From assembly GCA_000711775.1 (NCBI GenBank), contig ARYC01017831.1:25456-89455 (forward strand): a stretch of DNA of 64,000 nucleotides. Reading direction: 5' to 3'. The notes beneath the pieces are model-generated. The model was not told the origin of the DNA. It did not search any database and was given only the letters and a program-made list of their open reading frames with translations. Origin of the DNA: Oxytricha trifallax (taxonomy: Eukaryota; Ciliophora; Spirotrichea; Sporadotrichida; Oxytrichidae). Every line of letters starts with the position of its first letter. The first letter of the stretch is position 1. Shown piece by piece: positions 1-12,825 of this stretch. The position numbers and the translations under genes were made by a program.

Positions 1-922
1 TTAGATGTTCAAATCAATTTAATTCTGTAAATTTAAATATTTTCGCTATTAATTCTATATAACACACTTATTAAAAAATACAAGAACTTATCGATAGTTG
101 AAAAAGAATTATTGATAATCATTTCATAATTAATTACTGCTTGAGTATAATTGCTTTTTTGTAAGAATTTAGTTTGATATTGAAGGAATGCATTCGAATC
201 TAGAAAATTATATTTAATTAATTTATAATAAGTAAAATTAGTTGCAGGCCAAATGGTTAGATTGGACGATCTTGGACTTATTCGGTCGAGAATTCAAAAT
301 TAACTGGAGTTAACTATTGACCGTACTATTTTTTCACATCCCTGGAGTGAGATAACTTGATTTAATAAAACATCTCTTAATTCGATAAATTATACCCTCA
401 GATTAAACTTTATTTTTCTCACTTCATATTTGATAAAATAGTACCGCCAATAGTAAATTCCAGCTAATTTGAAATTCTACCGAATGAGCCCAAGATAATT
501 TTAATTTGCTAACTTAAACTGCCAATAATTATAATAATTTAATTTTAAATATAAATTTATTTTCTAAATACTAATTCTTTTTTACTAATTGTTTATATGC
601 TTTGAGTAAATGACATAGAATTCACAAATTCATTAGAATCATATAATTATAGGTAAATAAAAAATTATATAAAAAATTTACAAAATTATTTTTAGGAATT
701 ATAAATGGCAGTTATTATATGTAGTATCAGAAAACATTTCTTACTAATCAACAAAGATATCTAAATTAAAATTAAGAAAATTGAAGAAATAAGCGATTTT
801 ACATAAAACTACTACATTTTTCGAATTCTTAATAGAATGAGTAGATCATAAGTTAATTAATATAAAAATTGTAAACATATTATGAATATTTATTGTAATA
901 TTTGCAATATATTAATTTGAAA
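1..922. other. gene-free AT-rich flank
   Basis: I see no coding frame with protein-like composition before the ATG at 923. The only structure is the diverged inverted repeat at about 245-520, listed separately. The remainder is AT-rich sequence with scattered TGA in every frame, consistent with germline-limited spacer plus the 5' flank of the next gene. Confidence 0.6.
245..520. repeat. diverged inverted-repeat element (MITE-like)
   Basis: Two arms of about 80 bp (271-353 and 417-494) are imperfect reverse complements. Shared blocks include CTTGG at the outer edge, ATTCGGT, TACTATT and GTGAGA at the inner edge, with a ~60-bp AT-rich loop. Similarity may reach outward to GGC near 248 and GCC near 518. 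No ORF is present. Mismatches along both arms suggest an old non-autonomous element. I could not define a target-site duplication. Confidence 0.6.
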
Positions 923-3900
923 ATGGAAAATATAGGCGAAATAGATTAAGATTCTGAATTTAATATTCAGGAGGTCGATCTAATTGATCTTGAAAACATT
1001 AATACCCAATTAAAATTAAAGCAAGAAATTTTATTGAGAGACTCAATAGTCAAGAAAGCAATATCTGAAGCTAGACAGTAATTCCAAAATGATATACTCC
1101 TCGCTACTGTAAGTATAGATTTGTTATAAGAGATTAATCTCTAACAAAATAAATTTTTACATATTATTTACCTATTATTTAGGAAATATCTTTGTACCTA
1201 GTTGTACTTGAAATTTAATATAGCTCTCAACCTAATCTAATAGAAAGGAATGATTACTTTGAAGATATATTAATCTAAAAAGAATCTGAATTAAGTTAAA
1301 CAAATAATAAAATAGACATTCAAAATTAAGTTCAAGATGTTAAATTCAGAATCCTTAATAAAATGGATTTCCCACATTCAATTAGGGATGCAGTGATTGT
1401 ACAAAACAGCAATAGTTAAAGGTACATAGTAGCTTAACTTCAAAATGGAGAGCTGAGTGTATTAGGTCAATAATTCAATATAGTCAAGAGGGTATTCGAT
1501 TCAAATTTGTAAAGTTTCTATGAGAAACCTGCTCCTCCACTAGAAATTCAAGTTTCATGTGATGGTTATGTAATTGTGCAATAGATAGATAAGAAGCTAA
1601 ATATCTATGAAATTCTACTATTTTAAACTATATTTGTATTGTAAATATTTTCAACTATATTTATTTGGATTGTAAAAGTTAAATTTTTAATTAATAAAAT
1701 AGACACCTTATGCAGCCTTGATATTAAAGAATCTGTACCCATCTTCATATTCAAAGAACCCCAGTCAAATTCAATCTTAGATTGTTAAATATTGCATGAT
1801 TGGAGAAAAGTTGTGGAAGAAAATCAAAATTCAATTGATTAGACCTTAGTTTTTGCTACAATAACAATTGAGTAAGAAAAATATATACCCATTAATTTTT
1901 TAATATTTAGTCCTTGTGTTGGTTAATCCATAATTCAAATTTAAAGACTGTGGCTTCTTGAGAAAAATCTTATAAATACTTTGATAATTATATATATAAT
2001 CAAGAAATGTAAATACAAAGAATTTTTAGAATCGATTCATCATTAATAAACAAACCTCCTAAAGAACTTTAAAACCAAGATAGCGATTAGCTAAATGCTT
2101 AACAGCACTTTATTAAATGTCAACCTCTTAAGAGAATCCAATTCTATCAATATATACAGAATAGTAGATAATATTTTTGGATTAGAGAAAGCTATAAATG
2201 ATAAATTATCAATACAATGAAGAGATTGATAAGTTTAGAGATGTTTATTCTAGTAAACTTAAAATAGCATAGCTATTTTCCCGACATTTTTATTTATCAA
2301 ACTAGAGTAAAACTGATTTTAGTTTAAGCATAAAGACTCATCTAAATAGGAAGAGACAAAAGAGAACCCAAATTTGAAGCAAGTGCCTTTAATCCCAAGA
2401 TATTCAAAATTCATCTAGCACTATACGCTCTTACCCTAATCTTCAGGTGCGATGATGCTACTTAATACAAGCTAAAACAATGCCAACGAAAATTCCACTA
2501 TAATATAATAGCTATTTCTGTTTCAACAAGCTGGTGGGCCTATTGTAAGATTTGATACAAAAGAAATGCAAGTTATTGATGAATTGAATTTCAGAGATTA
2601 ATGGCTGTAAATCGATGAAAGTTTCAATCAATCACTGGGGCCTGTAACTGATTTTCAAATTCAAGAAGCAATAAATTCAAATAATAGAATATTTTCTATT
2701 GGAGGCATGGCTCCTAACTCTAATCTATACAAAATAAGAGCTAATAGTTTTGAAGTGAAAGAATAGCTAAAAATAGAAATTGGAGCTTAAATTGATCAAT
2801 TTTGGAATATTAATATACACTTAAATAATTAGCAGAAACTTTTACTCTTTGTGAAACTCATTGAAACTTAAGAAATATTTAGTTAAAACTTTTATAACTT
2901 GAAAATTCATAATTTCTTATTGAGTAACTATAAAATCCAAAATACCTTGCAGATAATGAAGATGAAGTAGTAATAGACATTCTAAAAGTTAAATTCTAAA
3001 CTAAATTATTGTAATCTCAAGAATATGTCAACTTAAACAAACACTAATTAAAATTATTGATTTTTAATAACAAAAAACTTTGAGTTCTTTCAATTATCCA
3101 GCAATATTTGACAAATTTAATGTTGTATATAGATTAGAAAATAGAAGCATATATATTAAATTTATTGATAAATCGCAAGTATGGTAAATTTAAATATTTC
3201 TTAAAGAAGACTATCTTCTATTTAATCCTAAGTCACTTTCTGATCTGAGTATACTATTAAGATAGTAGAATAATGAACTATAAAGAGTAAAAACTGTCGA
3301 AATTTCGAGTTTCTTTTTCAGAAATAAAAATCAAATTATGATAACAGTTATATATGATAGCTAGAAGTAGGACTATATACTCTTAACTTCCTGCCTTTGA
3401 TAGAATTTTTGGGGATATTTTTAAAGTCTAAAATTAATTAAGATTGATTATGATCCCTCAAAAAATATCTAATTTATATATACATTTATAAGTTTATAAA
3501 AATTAACTTTGCTTTTTTAATATTGTATATTTGCTGAATAATTATTTTTAAATTAGAATATTGGGATTCAAAATTCATGAAAAATATTCTGAAAAAATTA
3601 AATGATTATTGAAAAGTTACAATTTCTTATAAAATTTACAGGATATTCGGGAAGAGCAAAAACTTACCCCCTCAAATAGCTTGAATAAACGTTCAGTATT
3701 ATCAACTAATTTAAAAAATAATAAATTTATTATACTGTAAATTAAATTTTGCAATACTATATAAACAAAGCTTAAATGAAATGAACTTAAATTTAAAGAA
3801 AATCAAAGAATTTACAGGCAAATTAACTTAGATTTTTGAATACTTGGAAAACATTGTTTTGATAGCAACTGATTAGGGTCAATTGTATTGCTTTAACATT

Positions 3901-5144
3901 ATTACTCATTAAGTTCAATTCTAATTTAAACTTTTCTAGAAAGATACTTAATTTTAAATTTATATGTTGGGAAATGAGCATATAATATGCATTGCAGAAG
4001 ATGTAAGCTCTCAAGAATTTGAAACAGTAGCTAATAATTAAGGTGCCTATATAATTTCAAAAAGTGAGATTGAGCCTCTTTTTGTTTCAAAATATAGCAG
4101 AGTGATTAATTTTATATAAGGAAAAGATGTAAAATTGCAAGTACTGAGTTTAAACTTTCTCGGAGATAAAATTGATCTATTAAGTTTGGAAAAACTTTCA
4201 ACTCCACTTTATTCACTTCGAACTCTACTTTATAATAAATATATATATTTTTATACTATAAGGGGATCCTCATATATAGCTAAAAAGAATACTTTAGTTA
4301 AATGAAACTTAAATTCTGCTAACGACTGATAATATCTTTGAATTAAGTCCTAGACAGTAATCTTCAATTATATTGTTCAATATCGAAACAAACTAAGCTT
4401 ATCCACTAGAAAGTTTTTGGCTTTGTTCAAATTGAATATTTTAGATTTAAAATAATAGTATTAAAAACTATTTAAATTGAAGTTTAATCATAGATTAGAT
4501 AAATACGAACTGAGTTAAGCTTCAAAATACAGTGATTTTCCAGACCTAATCACATCATTGTGTCCAAATTACAGAAATTAAAATGAGCTATTAGTTGGTA
4601 GTGGTTTAACCTTTTTCTTTTCAATATCTTAAAGACTGACTTTGAATATAGCTTGTAATGTCTAAAATTCGTGAGAGTTAGAGCCTAGGTAAGGTGCATT
4701 TAGTGGAAATGATCATAAGATAAATAAGATTTGGAGAAGGGAAAGAAATCAGCTAAATCAAAGCAAGAAGCTTTGATACTTTTGGCAGATAACGAAGAGG
4801 GATTGTGTATATTTACTTACATTGAAAGAATCAAGGATATAAAGCTTAAGTCATTTGATATAAGTTCTAAAGCACTATTGTATGCAGAGTTTATTCAAAA
4901 TAATGAGGATAAGCTCAATGATTAATAGTAAAGCACAGATAAAAGGGTTGGTTGTATGGATTTTAATGGAAACTTTTATTTAATGAATCAGATCTAATCA
5001 TAAAATCCGTTGTTAAGATAAAATATGGAAGCAGTTGACTAATTGAACTTGAATGAAATGGGAAGGAAGTTTTAATAACTTAAAAAAGATGATTCAATTT
5101 TAACAATGGGATTAAGAGGATAGTTATCTAGGATTTACATTTGA
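923..5144 (+). CDS. DDB1/CPSF-A family beta-propeller protein, IES-interrupted
   Basis: Read with TAA/TAG as Gln, the frame opens at ATG 923. An intron follows at about 1108-1182 (GTAAGTATAG...TATTTAG). The family match rests on two places. Around 2640-2790 the peptide SLGPVTDF is followed by IFSIGGMAPNSNLYKIR, in the style of the MMS1/DDB1 segment LGPIxD...G..GSLRIIR. Around 4760-5140 ALILLADNEEGLCIFTY and later CMDFNGNFYLMN match the C-terminal CPSF-A pattern (ILLGD...LLxY...D..GN). Order N to C is collinear. Total length, about 1,200-1,300 residues after splicing, fits DDB1, SF3B3 or CPSF1. Frames shift several times (near 1650, 2210, 2370, 2960-3800, 4260-4730), as expected for IESs plus small indels; I did not place them. 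Which paralogue it is (ubiquitin-ligase adaptor, splicing factor or cleavage factor) cannot be decided by eye. DDB1 is my first guess. Confidence 0.6.
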
Positions 5145-5253
5145 CTTAAAAACTATTTCTTTTTAATTATTAATTTTTATTTTGATTTGATATTTATCAG
5201 AAGAATATCTTTCTCAATCAATAGTAATATTAAGATTTAAATTACGATTAATT

Positions 5254-6403
5254 ATGGAGGTATCAGAAGCTTCAGAGATATTCAATTTCTCCCCAGGTCC
5301 AGCTTGTCTACCAAAGGAAGTACTGAAATAAGTTCAAGACAAATTCATGTCTTACAAAGGATATGCCTTTAGTATAGTTGAGATGGCTTCAAGAACCCCA
5401 GAGTACTATGATATGATTGAAGAAGCAAACAAAGGACTGAGGGATCTTATTAACATTCCTGAGAACTATCTTTTGCTATGGTGTCAAGGTGGCGCTTATT
5501 AGCAATTCATCGCAGTGCCATTCAATCTTGGTCAAAGCTAAGAAGCATCCTACTTGGTCTCAGGTTTTTGGAGTGAGGAATCAGCCAAAGAGGCTTCTAA
5601 GTTCTTAGGCAACGTTCATTAAGCTTGGAATCCAACTGAAGAACAGAAGTTTGTTAGTCTACCACAACAAGAAGATATCTCTGTCTCAAAGAATTCGAAG
5701 TATCTCTATTATTGTGACAACGAAACTATACATGGAGTGGAATTTGCTTAACCAATAAGAAAAGATGAAAGACAAGTACCAATTGTCTGTGATTTCACTT
5801 CCAACTTTGCATCAAGAAGAATTGATTGGGATAACATGGATGTTGCATTCGCTGGAGTGCAAAAGAATTTGGGACCATCTGGGTTATGCTCAGTGATTAT
5901 AAATTAGGACTTGATTGGCAATAAGAGAAAAGATACTCCTATTCTCTGCGATTGGGGACTACATAAGAATTCACCAAATAAATTTTACAATACTCCTAAT
6001 GTATTCGCACTCTATTTTACTAACGTGGTTATCTAGCATACCAAGAGATTAGGTTTTGATTACTATGACGATCTAGCAAAATAGAGATCTAGTTTGATCT
6101 ATGATCTTATTGACAATTCAAATGGCTTCTATACAAGCAAGGTAGACTCTAAATCTAGAAGCAGAATGAATGTTTCTTTCCATCTCAAGTCAAAGGAAGA
6201 ATATAATTTTAGCTATTATATTTTTGCTAAAAGAGGACCAAAGACTCGCTAAATTGGCATAGGAAGAAGGTCTTTTGTGGTAAGCTGGTCATGCTAAATT
6301 TGGAGATTGCAGAGCTTCTATGTATAACGCCATGCCAATTGAAGGTGCCATTAAGCTTCAATAATTCATGAAAAAGTTCCAAGATGAAACTGAAAGACTC
6401 TGA
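5254..6403 (+). CDS. serC: phosphoserine aminotransferase with one IES
   Basis: PLP enzyme of serine biosynthesis: 3-phosphohydroxypyruvate + glutamate to 3-phosphoserine + 2-oxoglutarate. After removing a 34-bp IES the product is 371 aa, normal for the family. Visible hallmarks are the N-terminal FNFSPGPACLP, the WCQGGAYQQF cofactor-phosphate region, CDNETIHGVEF, the FAGVQKNLGPSG motif whose Lys204 should form the PLP Schiff base, and the C-terminal GD.RASMYNAMPIEG. Three internal Gln codons are TAA/TAG near the start, confirming the ciliate code. The ATG at 5254 is the first in frame and directly precedes the conserved FNFSPGP segment. It lies 110 bp downstream of the DDB1-like stop on the same strand, as a separate transcription unit. 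No second copy is seen in the window. Confidence 0.93.
6201..6234 (+). other. IES in the aminotransferase gene (pointer AAGA)
   Basis: AAGA occurs at 6197-6200 and 6231-6234. Between them lies an almost pure AT spacer with in-frame nonsense. Deleting 6201-6234 joins ...KSKEE to DQRLAKLAQEEG and keeps the frame through RASMYNAMP to the TGA at 6401. The spacer lacks GT...AG ends that would keep the frame, so an intron is unlikely. Confidence 0.9.
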
Positions 6404-6538
6404 TCTCATTAAAGATCTTAATTTATTTTTTTATTCCTTTAACATTGCTCTAATATTTGTTCTTTACATTGAATTAAAGAAGATCTTAATTTTCAAATAT
6501 AATTACTTTAACTTATTGAAATATCTTTTTTTACGAAA

Positions 6539-9500
6539 ATGAAGTCTAATCAGAAAAACCAATAATTTAATCAATCTGCAGGATCCCAACTTCATGTAGA
6601 TAGCTCTGCAGCCTAAAATTAACAGTAAGCTCAATTTAAAAATATACTACTAACAATATTCAAAAAAAAGTGCTTTGTCTCTAATTATCTCCTATAGTAT
6701 GGGAATTCAAGGAGGCATGCAGATGAGGTAAAACGTGACACACCCTGAATTTCATCCATAATCTCATGGTCAATAATCTCATAATTTGAGCTAAACGAAT
6801 AGCACTAATTCAAGTTCCGAAGCCAAAAATACCTTTAACACAACTTCTTCAGAGTTTGTGCCGATTAAGAAAGCTGGAGGATAAATGCCTCAGTAAAACG
6901 TGAGTATGTCAGGAAATGTAGGAAATTTTAGCGGTTTAGCTCCAATAAACAATGCTTAAATGCAAGGCCAAAATCCAGGATATCATTAATAGAATCCATA
7001 GTTTTACCCATAAGGAATGCATTTTAATTATAAAAGCTCTCAATGAATTGATTATGGCTTTGTATAATAAATTGTTATTTTAAGGTTTTTTATTATTTAA
7101 GCAACCTTAGATTGTCTAAAATCAATATAGACCAAGTAATTTATGCCTAAATGTTAATTTTACCTTTAGATATGTACAATTAGCAACAGCCACAGTTTAA
7201 CCAACAGTATGGAATTATAAAAAAAATAATTTAATTATTTCATGGAATGAACCCACAGATGAACCACTACCCTTATACGCCTCAGCTCCATATGGCAACT
7301 CATTTCAATCAATAAATGCATATGCAACAGCCTCATGTCTAGCCTATGCACTATTAAGGGGCACCTTAATTTAACTAATAGTAGTTCCATCCAGGTCAAC
7401 AATAGCAACAACCCTAAATGAATTAGAACTTTTAGAACTTTAACAATCCTCCGCCAGGTTTGAATCTCCCTGTAGGTTTCGCAGGTGGGTTAGCCTAAAC
7501 ATAAACTTTTCCAGTTGGGTCATTTAGTTAACCTTTTATCCCAACAAATAAAGGCAACTAGGTTGGAGGAATAGGGTAAACTGTGTTAGCAGACTAGCCT
7601 CATATGAAATCATAAACTCATTAATTAGATACTTATTCGAATAATCCTTCTATCAAAACAAAAATCCTTTAATCAAAAAATTAAGGAGTGTAGATAAAAA
7701 CTAGAATTATTGAAATCTGAATTTAAAAAATCTATACAAGTTATAAAAATAAATAAGATAAATCTTTTTGCCTTTAAATATCATAGTATCCATTGAATTG
7801 AGATAAAATAATCAAGTTCTCAAATAATATATACCTTAAAATATTATTAAGAATATAAGATTTTTATAATTATGTAGAAATATTATCTAAAATAGTGAGC
7901 TGAAATATTCCATAAAAAAATAATTCCTGATTTCTTAATTACTTTCTTAACCTAAACAGAGTAAAGCAATAGATTGGATCGGGGTATATTTAATAGTTAA
8001 AAGCTTCTGATAATAAAATCGATTTCAAATATGCTTACCTTCAACGCTTTTATTTTTACACAAAAATTATGGGATATAGAAATCATAACAACAAAAGGAA
8101 ATCATTATCCTAATCAATCATGGATTATAAACTTATTAAATTTTAGTTAAAATTTAATAGTTTTCAAATGAAGATCTAAGAATTTAGCTCTTCAGCACCC
8201 CTTAAACAGACCTTAGTTTAAACTTAGAGCACAGGCAATGTTTAACCAACAAATTCTTTAAATCTCAGCTAGACTACATCAGCGTCTAAACTGCCAAAGA
8301 TTGAAACTTTCAATCTCTCATAAAAGGGCTTTGCCCTATTTAAGTGCTCATAAAGCAAAGCTTTTAAGAGCGAGGATTTTGTCGTAAAGAATGAAGTGGT
8401 AAAAAATGAAATTATACTTAACTTAAAATTGTCTGTACCCTCATCATCTAGTGAAAAGAACAAAGAGTTAGAGAACAAAACTAGTCTCTAGCAATAGGAG
8501 CTTAAAGAGAGTGTCACAAGTATATTTTATATAAAGTATGGATGTTAGCTCATAAATATTTAAACCAACCAAGATGCCAAGCAGCTAGCCAAGACCGTAA
8601 ACGCAAAATCAGAAGCCTTTTTATGCCAACTAATAAAAAATGATCCAAAATTAAAATAAAAATTTCAAAACTCCCTAATATGGTTTATCCTAACTACGCT
8701 AATCAATATTTATATTAATAATAGTATAGACCTCCTGGTCCATAATATCCAGCTTAATATCCCCACATATGAACTAAGTCTTAATGGGTGCTCCAAACTT
8801 ATTTTATATAATTTTAACTAGATGTAACAAGTTCCTTAAAATTTCATTCCAGGATAAAACTTTTAACCGTATTAAAATTTTATGCCCTAATAAAATTAGC
8901 CATTCTTATAGAACCAACCTCATTAAATGAATCAAATTCCAGGAGCATTTATTTATAATTAATAAATTAAAATTAATCATTAATTATCAATTGATTTTTT
9001 AAGAGAGCAAATTTGCAACAACCATAAGACCAATTTTAAGGAGGTATGCCATAACAACATATGGTTAATCCAATGATGTAATAGCATTAAGTCAATGCCT
9101 TTCAAACGCCAAATGTGCAATAAAATATTTATCATTAATAATAGCACTTAGCCCAAGATTAACTCTAAGCTCATTTAGTATAATCAACATCATAAGATTA
9201 AACTTAAAACCCTGTAAAAAATATTTCTCTAACTACAAGTCAGAATTAGAGCCCAAGTAAACTGGTAGAAGTTGTACCTTAACCAATTTAGCAAGTTATT
9301 GAAGAAAAGGTATAAGAGATTGTTAAAGTATAGGAAGTTGTTCAGCCTGTTATCGAACCAAAACAAGAATCTCCAATTAAACAAATTGAAGTAGTCAAAG
9401 ATAAATTTTAGTAATCTGCAGACGCACTTAACATTTAAGATGATGAAGTTGCCAAAATTTAAGAATTAATTAAGGAGATTAAGCAGTAATCTCAAGCTAA

Positions 9501-12500
9501 GATAACACTAGATATTTTAAAGAAGTTTAAGGAATTGGGTGTTTGCCAGAGAGTACTTCCTTTCTTCCATAGAGAAATATTGGATAGATAAGTAACTGTC
9601 AAAGAGCTTGAAGCTAATGCTAAATGAGGAGGACATGGTGGTGGAAGAGGTCACCCACATGGAGATAGAGGTGGTCATTAAGGCAATCATAGAGGCAAAG
9701 GAAGAGGCCAAGGAGGTCATTAAAATCGTGATAGATCCCCTGGAAGTCAATTTGATAAGGGCACTCTCAAGTAACAGAGAGAAAGAGAAGAGGCAATTAA
9801 AAGTACCATTATGCACCTGTATAAAGAAAATTTCTTTGTTAGATTATTAAATGATAACACCTCTTCAAAGAGCATAAAGCAATGAACTTCAATAAAAACT
9901 AAAATTAGAAAGTAAAATTGCTATAGATAAAGCTAGAGGTGATAAGGATGTCATTCAGTAAATAAGACTTTGTGTAAACTTAATGACTCCAGACAATTTT
10001 GACAAAAATTCGATGAGCTTAGAAACCACATGTTTGGTGAACATAAATACCTTAATCTGTATATTTCATTCTTTTACCCTGAAGAGCCAGGATTTAACCC
10101 TGCTGTAGATCTACCTCTAACTGAACAACTTAATGATACAAATATGAACTTAGTAGTTGAGACTATCTTCAGAAAGGCTTAGAAAGAGAAGTCTTATCTG
10201 ATGTTCTATGGTGATTTATGTGAAAGAATTATCAGACTTGAAATGAATCTAAGATAAAATAATAATTTAAAAAGAAATAGCAAAAGTTTATATTTAAGTG
10301 CAATGTAATGCTAAATTAAATTTTTAAAGATAAATGAAGTCAACAAAGAGAAAGATTTAAAACAGTAACTTTAGAAAGACTCTTTTAGATCACTGCAAAT
10401 CTAGTTTTGACTAAATTTTCATGAAAGATGTTCAAGAAAAGAGAAAGACTATGGATGAAGAGCAATAGTTCAAGTATAGACAACTTCTTTTTGGAAGTAA
10501 GAATTAAGCATCAATATAATAAATGTATTTGATATTCAATTTGTTGGTGAACTTAACAGAAGACATTTGCTAGAGGAGACTATTATTATTTCAGTTTTTG
10601 ACTTGCTTTTAGAAGTCGATACTCCTTCTCAACTTCAATATGTGAATGTAAGTTTAAATATTTTCTTGTGTATCATTTTATAGAATGATACTGTTGAATG
10701 AGCCACAGTATTGACAGAGAAAATCGGTCACTTAATCGAAGAAATTATTATTATCAAGGGAGCCCTACCGGAAGCTACAAAGACAGTCGAAAAACAATCG
10801 CAAGCCTTAACTCGTATCTTCAAGAGATTTTAGGAGGTAGAAAACTATGAGAGAATTTCATTGAGAATCAGAATTCTAGTCAAGAATATGCTTGAAAACA
10901 GAGCTTAAGGATTGGAGAAAACTAAAAAACAAAATGAGGGGGGTCCTAAGAAAATTGATGAGCTGAGGAAAGAGCTTGAGGCTAAAGCTAGAGAAGAGGA
11001 TAGAATAAGATAAATTATTGAAATGGAGGAAAATTAACAGAGAGATCAAAATAGAGGGTATAGAGATAGAGCTAATACCTAAAATTATAAAGGCAAGCAA
11101 GGTGGTGATTTCAAGCAGTATACTTAATTTTCATTTCAAAAAGACTTTATATAACTCATAAAAAAGGATTGGCAATAAGTATATGAAAGCACCTAGTAGA
11201 ATAATAATAATAGGGGAAGAAATTCAATAAAGAGTGGATCAGGCCGTGGAACTGATCTGAAAAGTTCTCAAATGCAATAAAATTAAGGATCTAATCAATA
11301 TATCAAGAAACAAGCCTCAATGGATGCATAATTTGATTCAACTATAAAGGAAGTTGCTAAAATAGATGATAAGGAAGTAAGGTTTGGGGTATGCAAGATT
11401 TATGATTTTTTTAATAAAAATAAGAAAAAATTACATCAAATAATTTGAGAAATTTAAAATTAAATTAAAAACACTTCAAAAATTGTAAATAATATATAAT
11501 TCCCAGCATTTCTTAAATCACACATTAAATATAAAGGAATTTTCTATGGCATTTGTTTTCTAATTAATTTTTAATTTTGAGAAAAAGTTTTAGAATAATG
11601 AATTAACCTCCAGAAGTAGCAAAAAGATGCGTTGATAATATATAAGACTTCCATAACATTCATTAAAACATTCCTACTGATTTTTTCTACTTTTAATTAT
11701 AGATTATTCACAGCTTATAAATCCAGACTTAGTATAATATCTTTATTTAAAAACTGAACCAGTTAAGACTTACGACAGAAGCAATTTCTTCCAGTTATAC
11801 ATAGACTTGCGATAAATCAATGGCAGAAAATGCGAAGAAACAGTTTTCTTATTCTTGAACTAACTTTATGATAGAAATGAATTACTTATCGAGAAATCTC
11901 TCGCAAACTACATGTCGGAACTTGCCCTGAGCAAAGCCTTATCTATTTTTATTAAATAAATGATAAAAACTATTTAAATTAACTAGTTATCTAGTTCAGC
12001 AATTGCGAAAGGGTTGAGTTAGTTAATCAATCAACTACCTGACAATGCCCTTCTCGAGTCACCCCTCGCAGAAATCTTCGACTTATTAATAGAAAATAAG
12101 ATATTGAATATGAGTGAAATCACTTGGCCAAAGCCCTCAGCCTCAGAAGATAAGAATGTCGTTTTCGTCGAAATCAACTATAAAATGATGGCTCAATTGC
12201 TTCTTAAAGTCAAATTATATATAATTGATTTACAAAAACAATTTTTAATTATTATGTCATTAAATGATTACATTATTGCAAATCGAGAAGAGGAAACTCA
12301 TGGAAAAGTGTTTTTGACTTCTTCAATAAAAATGAGCTAGACAGAGCAGTTAAACAAATGTCAACTTTAATTTTGGAGGATAACTTATTCGCAGACATTA
12401 AAGATTAATTGGGTGCTGAAGATGCTAAATATATTCATATAAAATTCATATTTTTTAAATACATTCTTCCACTTCTGGAACAAAACGAGGAAGAACTTAA

Positions 12501-12525
12501 TAAAGTAAAAGCTTCAATAAAGTGA
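6539..12525 (+). CDS. eIF4G-like translation initiation factor, several IESs and introns
   Basis: Scaffold of the cap-binding complex. The N-terminal part (6539-9400) is low-complexity Q/N/P/G-rich sequence. An RGG-rich stretch follows at 9630-9750. The MIF4G domain runs about 9890-10920: LMTPDNFDK, ETIFRKAQKEKSYLMFYGDLCERI, FRKTLLDHCKSSF and NIQFVGELNRRHLL match eIF4G HEAT-repeat helices in order. A ~36-nt intron lies at 10648-10683 and another probably at 9799-9838. After a basic, coiled region (10920-11400) and an AT-rich gap, 11597-12525 encodes an MA3/C-terminal-like helical domain (RCVDNIQDFHNIHQNIP, ANYMSELALSKAL, VFxDFFNKNELDRAVKQM). I join it to eIF4G from order and domain content; it could be a separate gene. 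In-frame TGA occurs at 9625 and 10699, and one-base breaks occur at 10004-10008 (A run) and 12311-12315 (T run). Confidence 0.8.
7214..7246 (+). other. 33-bp IES in eIF4G N-terminal region (pointer ATGGA)
   Basis: ATGGA at 7209-7213 repeats at 7242-7246 around an AT-only spacer. Removal joins NQQYG to MNPQMNHYPYTPQ in the Q/N-rich domain. The length is a multiple of three, but the uncut version would add a hydrophobic Ile/Lys/Leu stretch unlike the surroundings. Confidence 0.8.
7685..8160 (+). other. probable ~470-bp IES in eIF4G
   Basis: Coding composition (Q/N/P-rich, ending near IKTRIIEI) stops at about 7720. AT-rich sequence with TGA in all frames follows, and coding resumes near 8165 with QMKIQEFSSSAPLKQT. 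A 6.7-kb frame with the same low-complexity character on both sides implies an eliminated segment. I could not identify the pointer. Confidence 0.55.
11390..11605 (+). other. probable IES between eIF4G middle and MA3-like parts
   Basis: The frame that carries KEVAKIDDKEVRFG degenerates at about 11390 and hits TGA near 11447. About 200 bp of AT-rich non-coding sequence precede the next protein-like frame at 11597. Either this is an IES inside one eIF4G gene or it is the gap between two genes. Confidence 0.45.
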
Positions 12526-12825
12526 AGAATTCTTGATGTTTAATGACAATCATTCTCTTTTTTGAGATAAAAAATATCTATACAGTTAAAATTATACAAA
12601 TTTAATAATTTCATGAGTTAAAATACAGCAATAATGAATTAAAAAGTAAAATTAATTCAATATAACATTCAATACTTTATCGATTTCAATAGACCGAGCA
12701 ATAAAAATGTTAATTAAATTTAAAGAAATTATATAAATAAAAATCTTAATCGTTGTACATTTATCAATAATTATAGGTATTCTTACCTCTTTAGTATATT
12801 TATATTCCCTTGATAATTGAGTAAA
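12526..12825. other. convergent intergenic spacer
   Basis: This AT-rich 300-bp stretch lies between two convergent genes, with stops at 12523-12525 on plus and 12826-12828 on minus. I see no ORF or hairpin; it probably holds both 3' UTRs. Confidence 0.6.

Noticed and set aside
9517..9816. Minus-strand ORF over the eIF4G region
   Set aside because: Antisense shadow of the RGG-rich eIF4G segment, which reads well on the plus strand with ciliate Gln codons.
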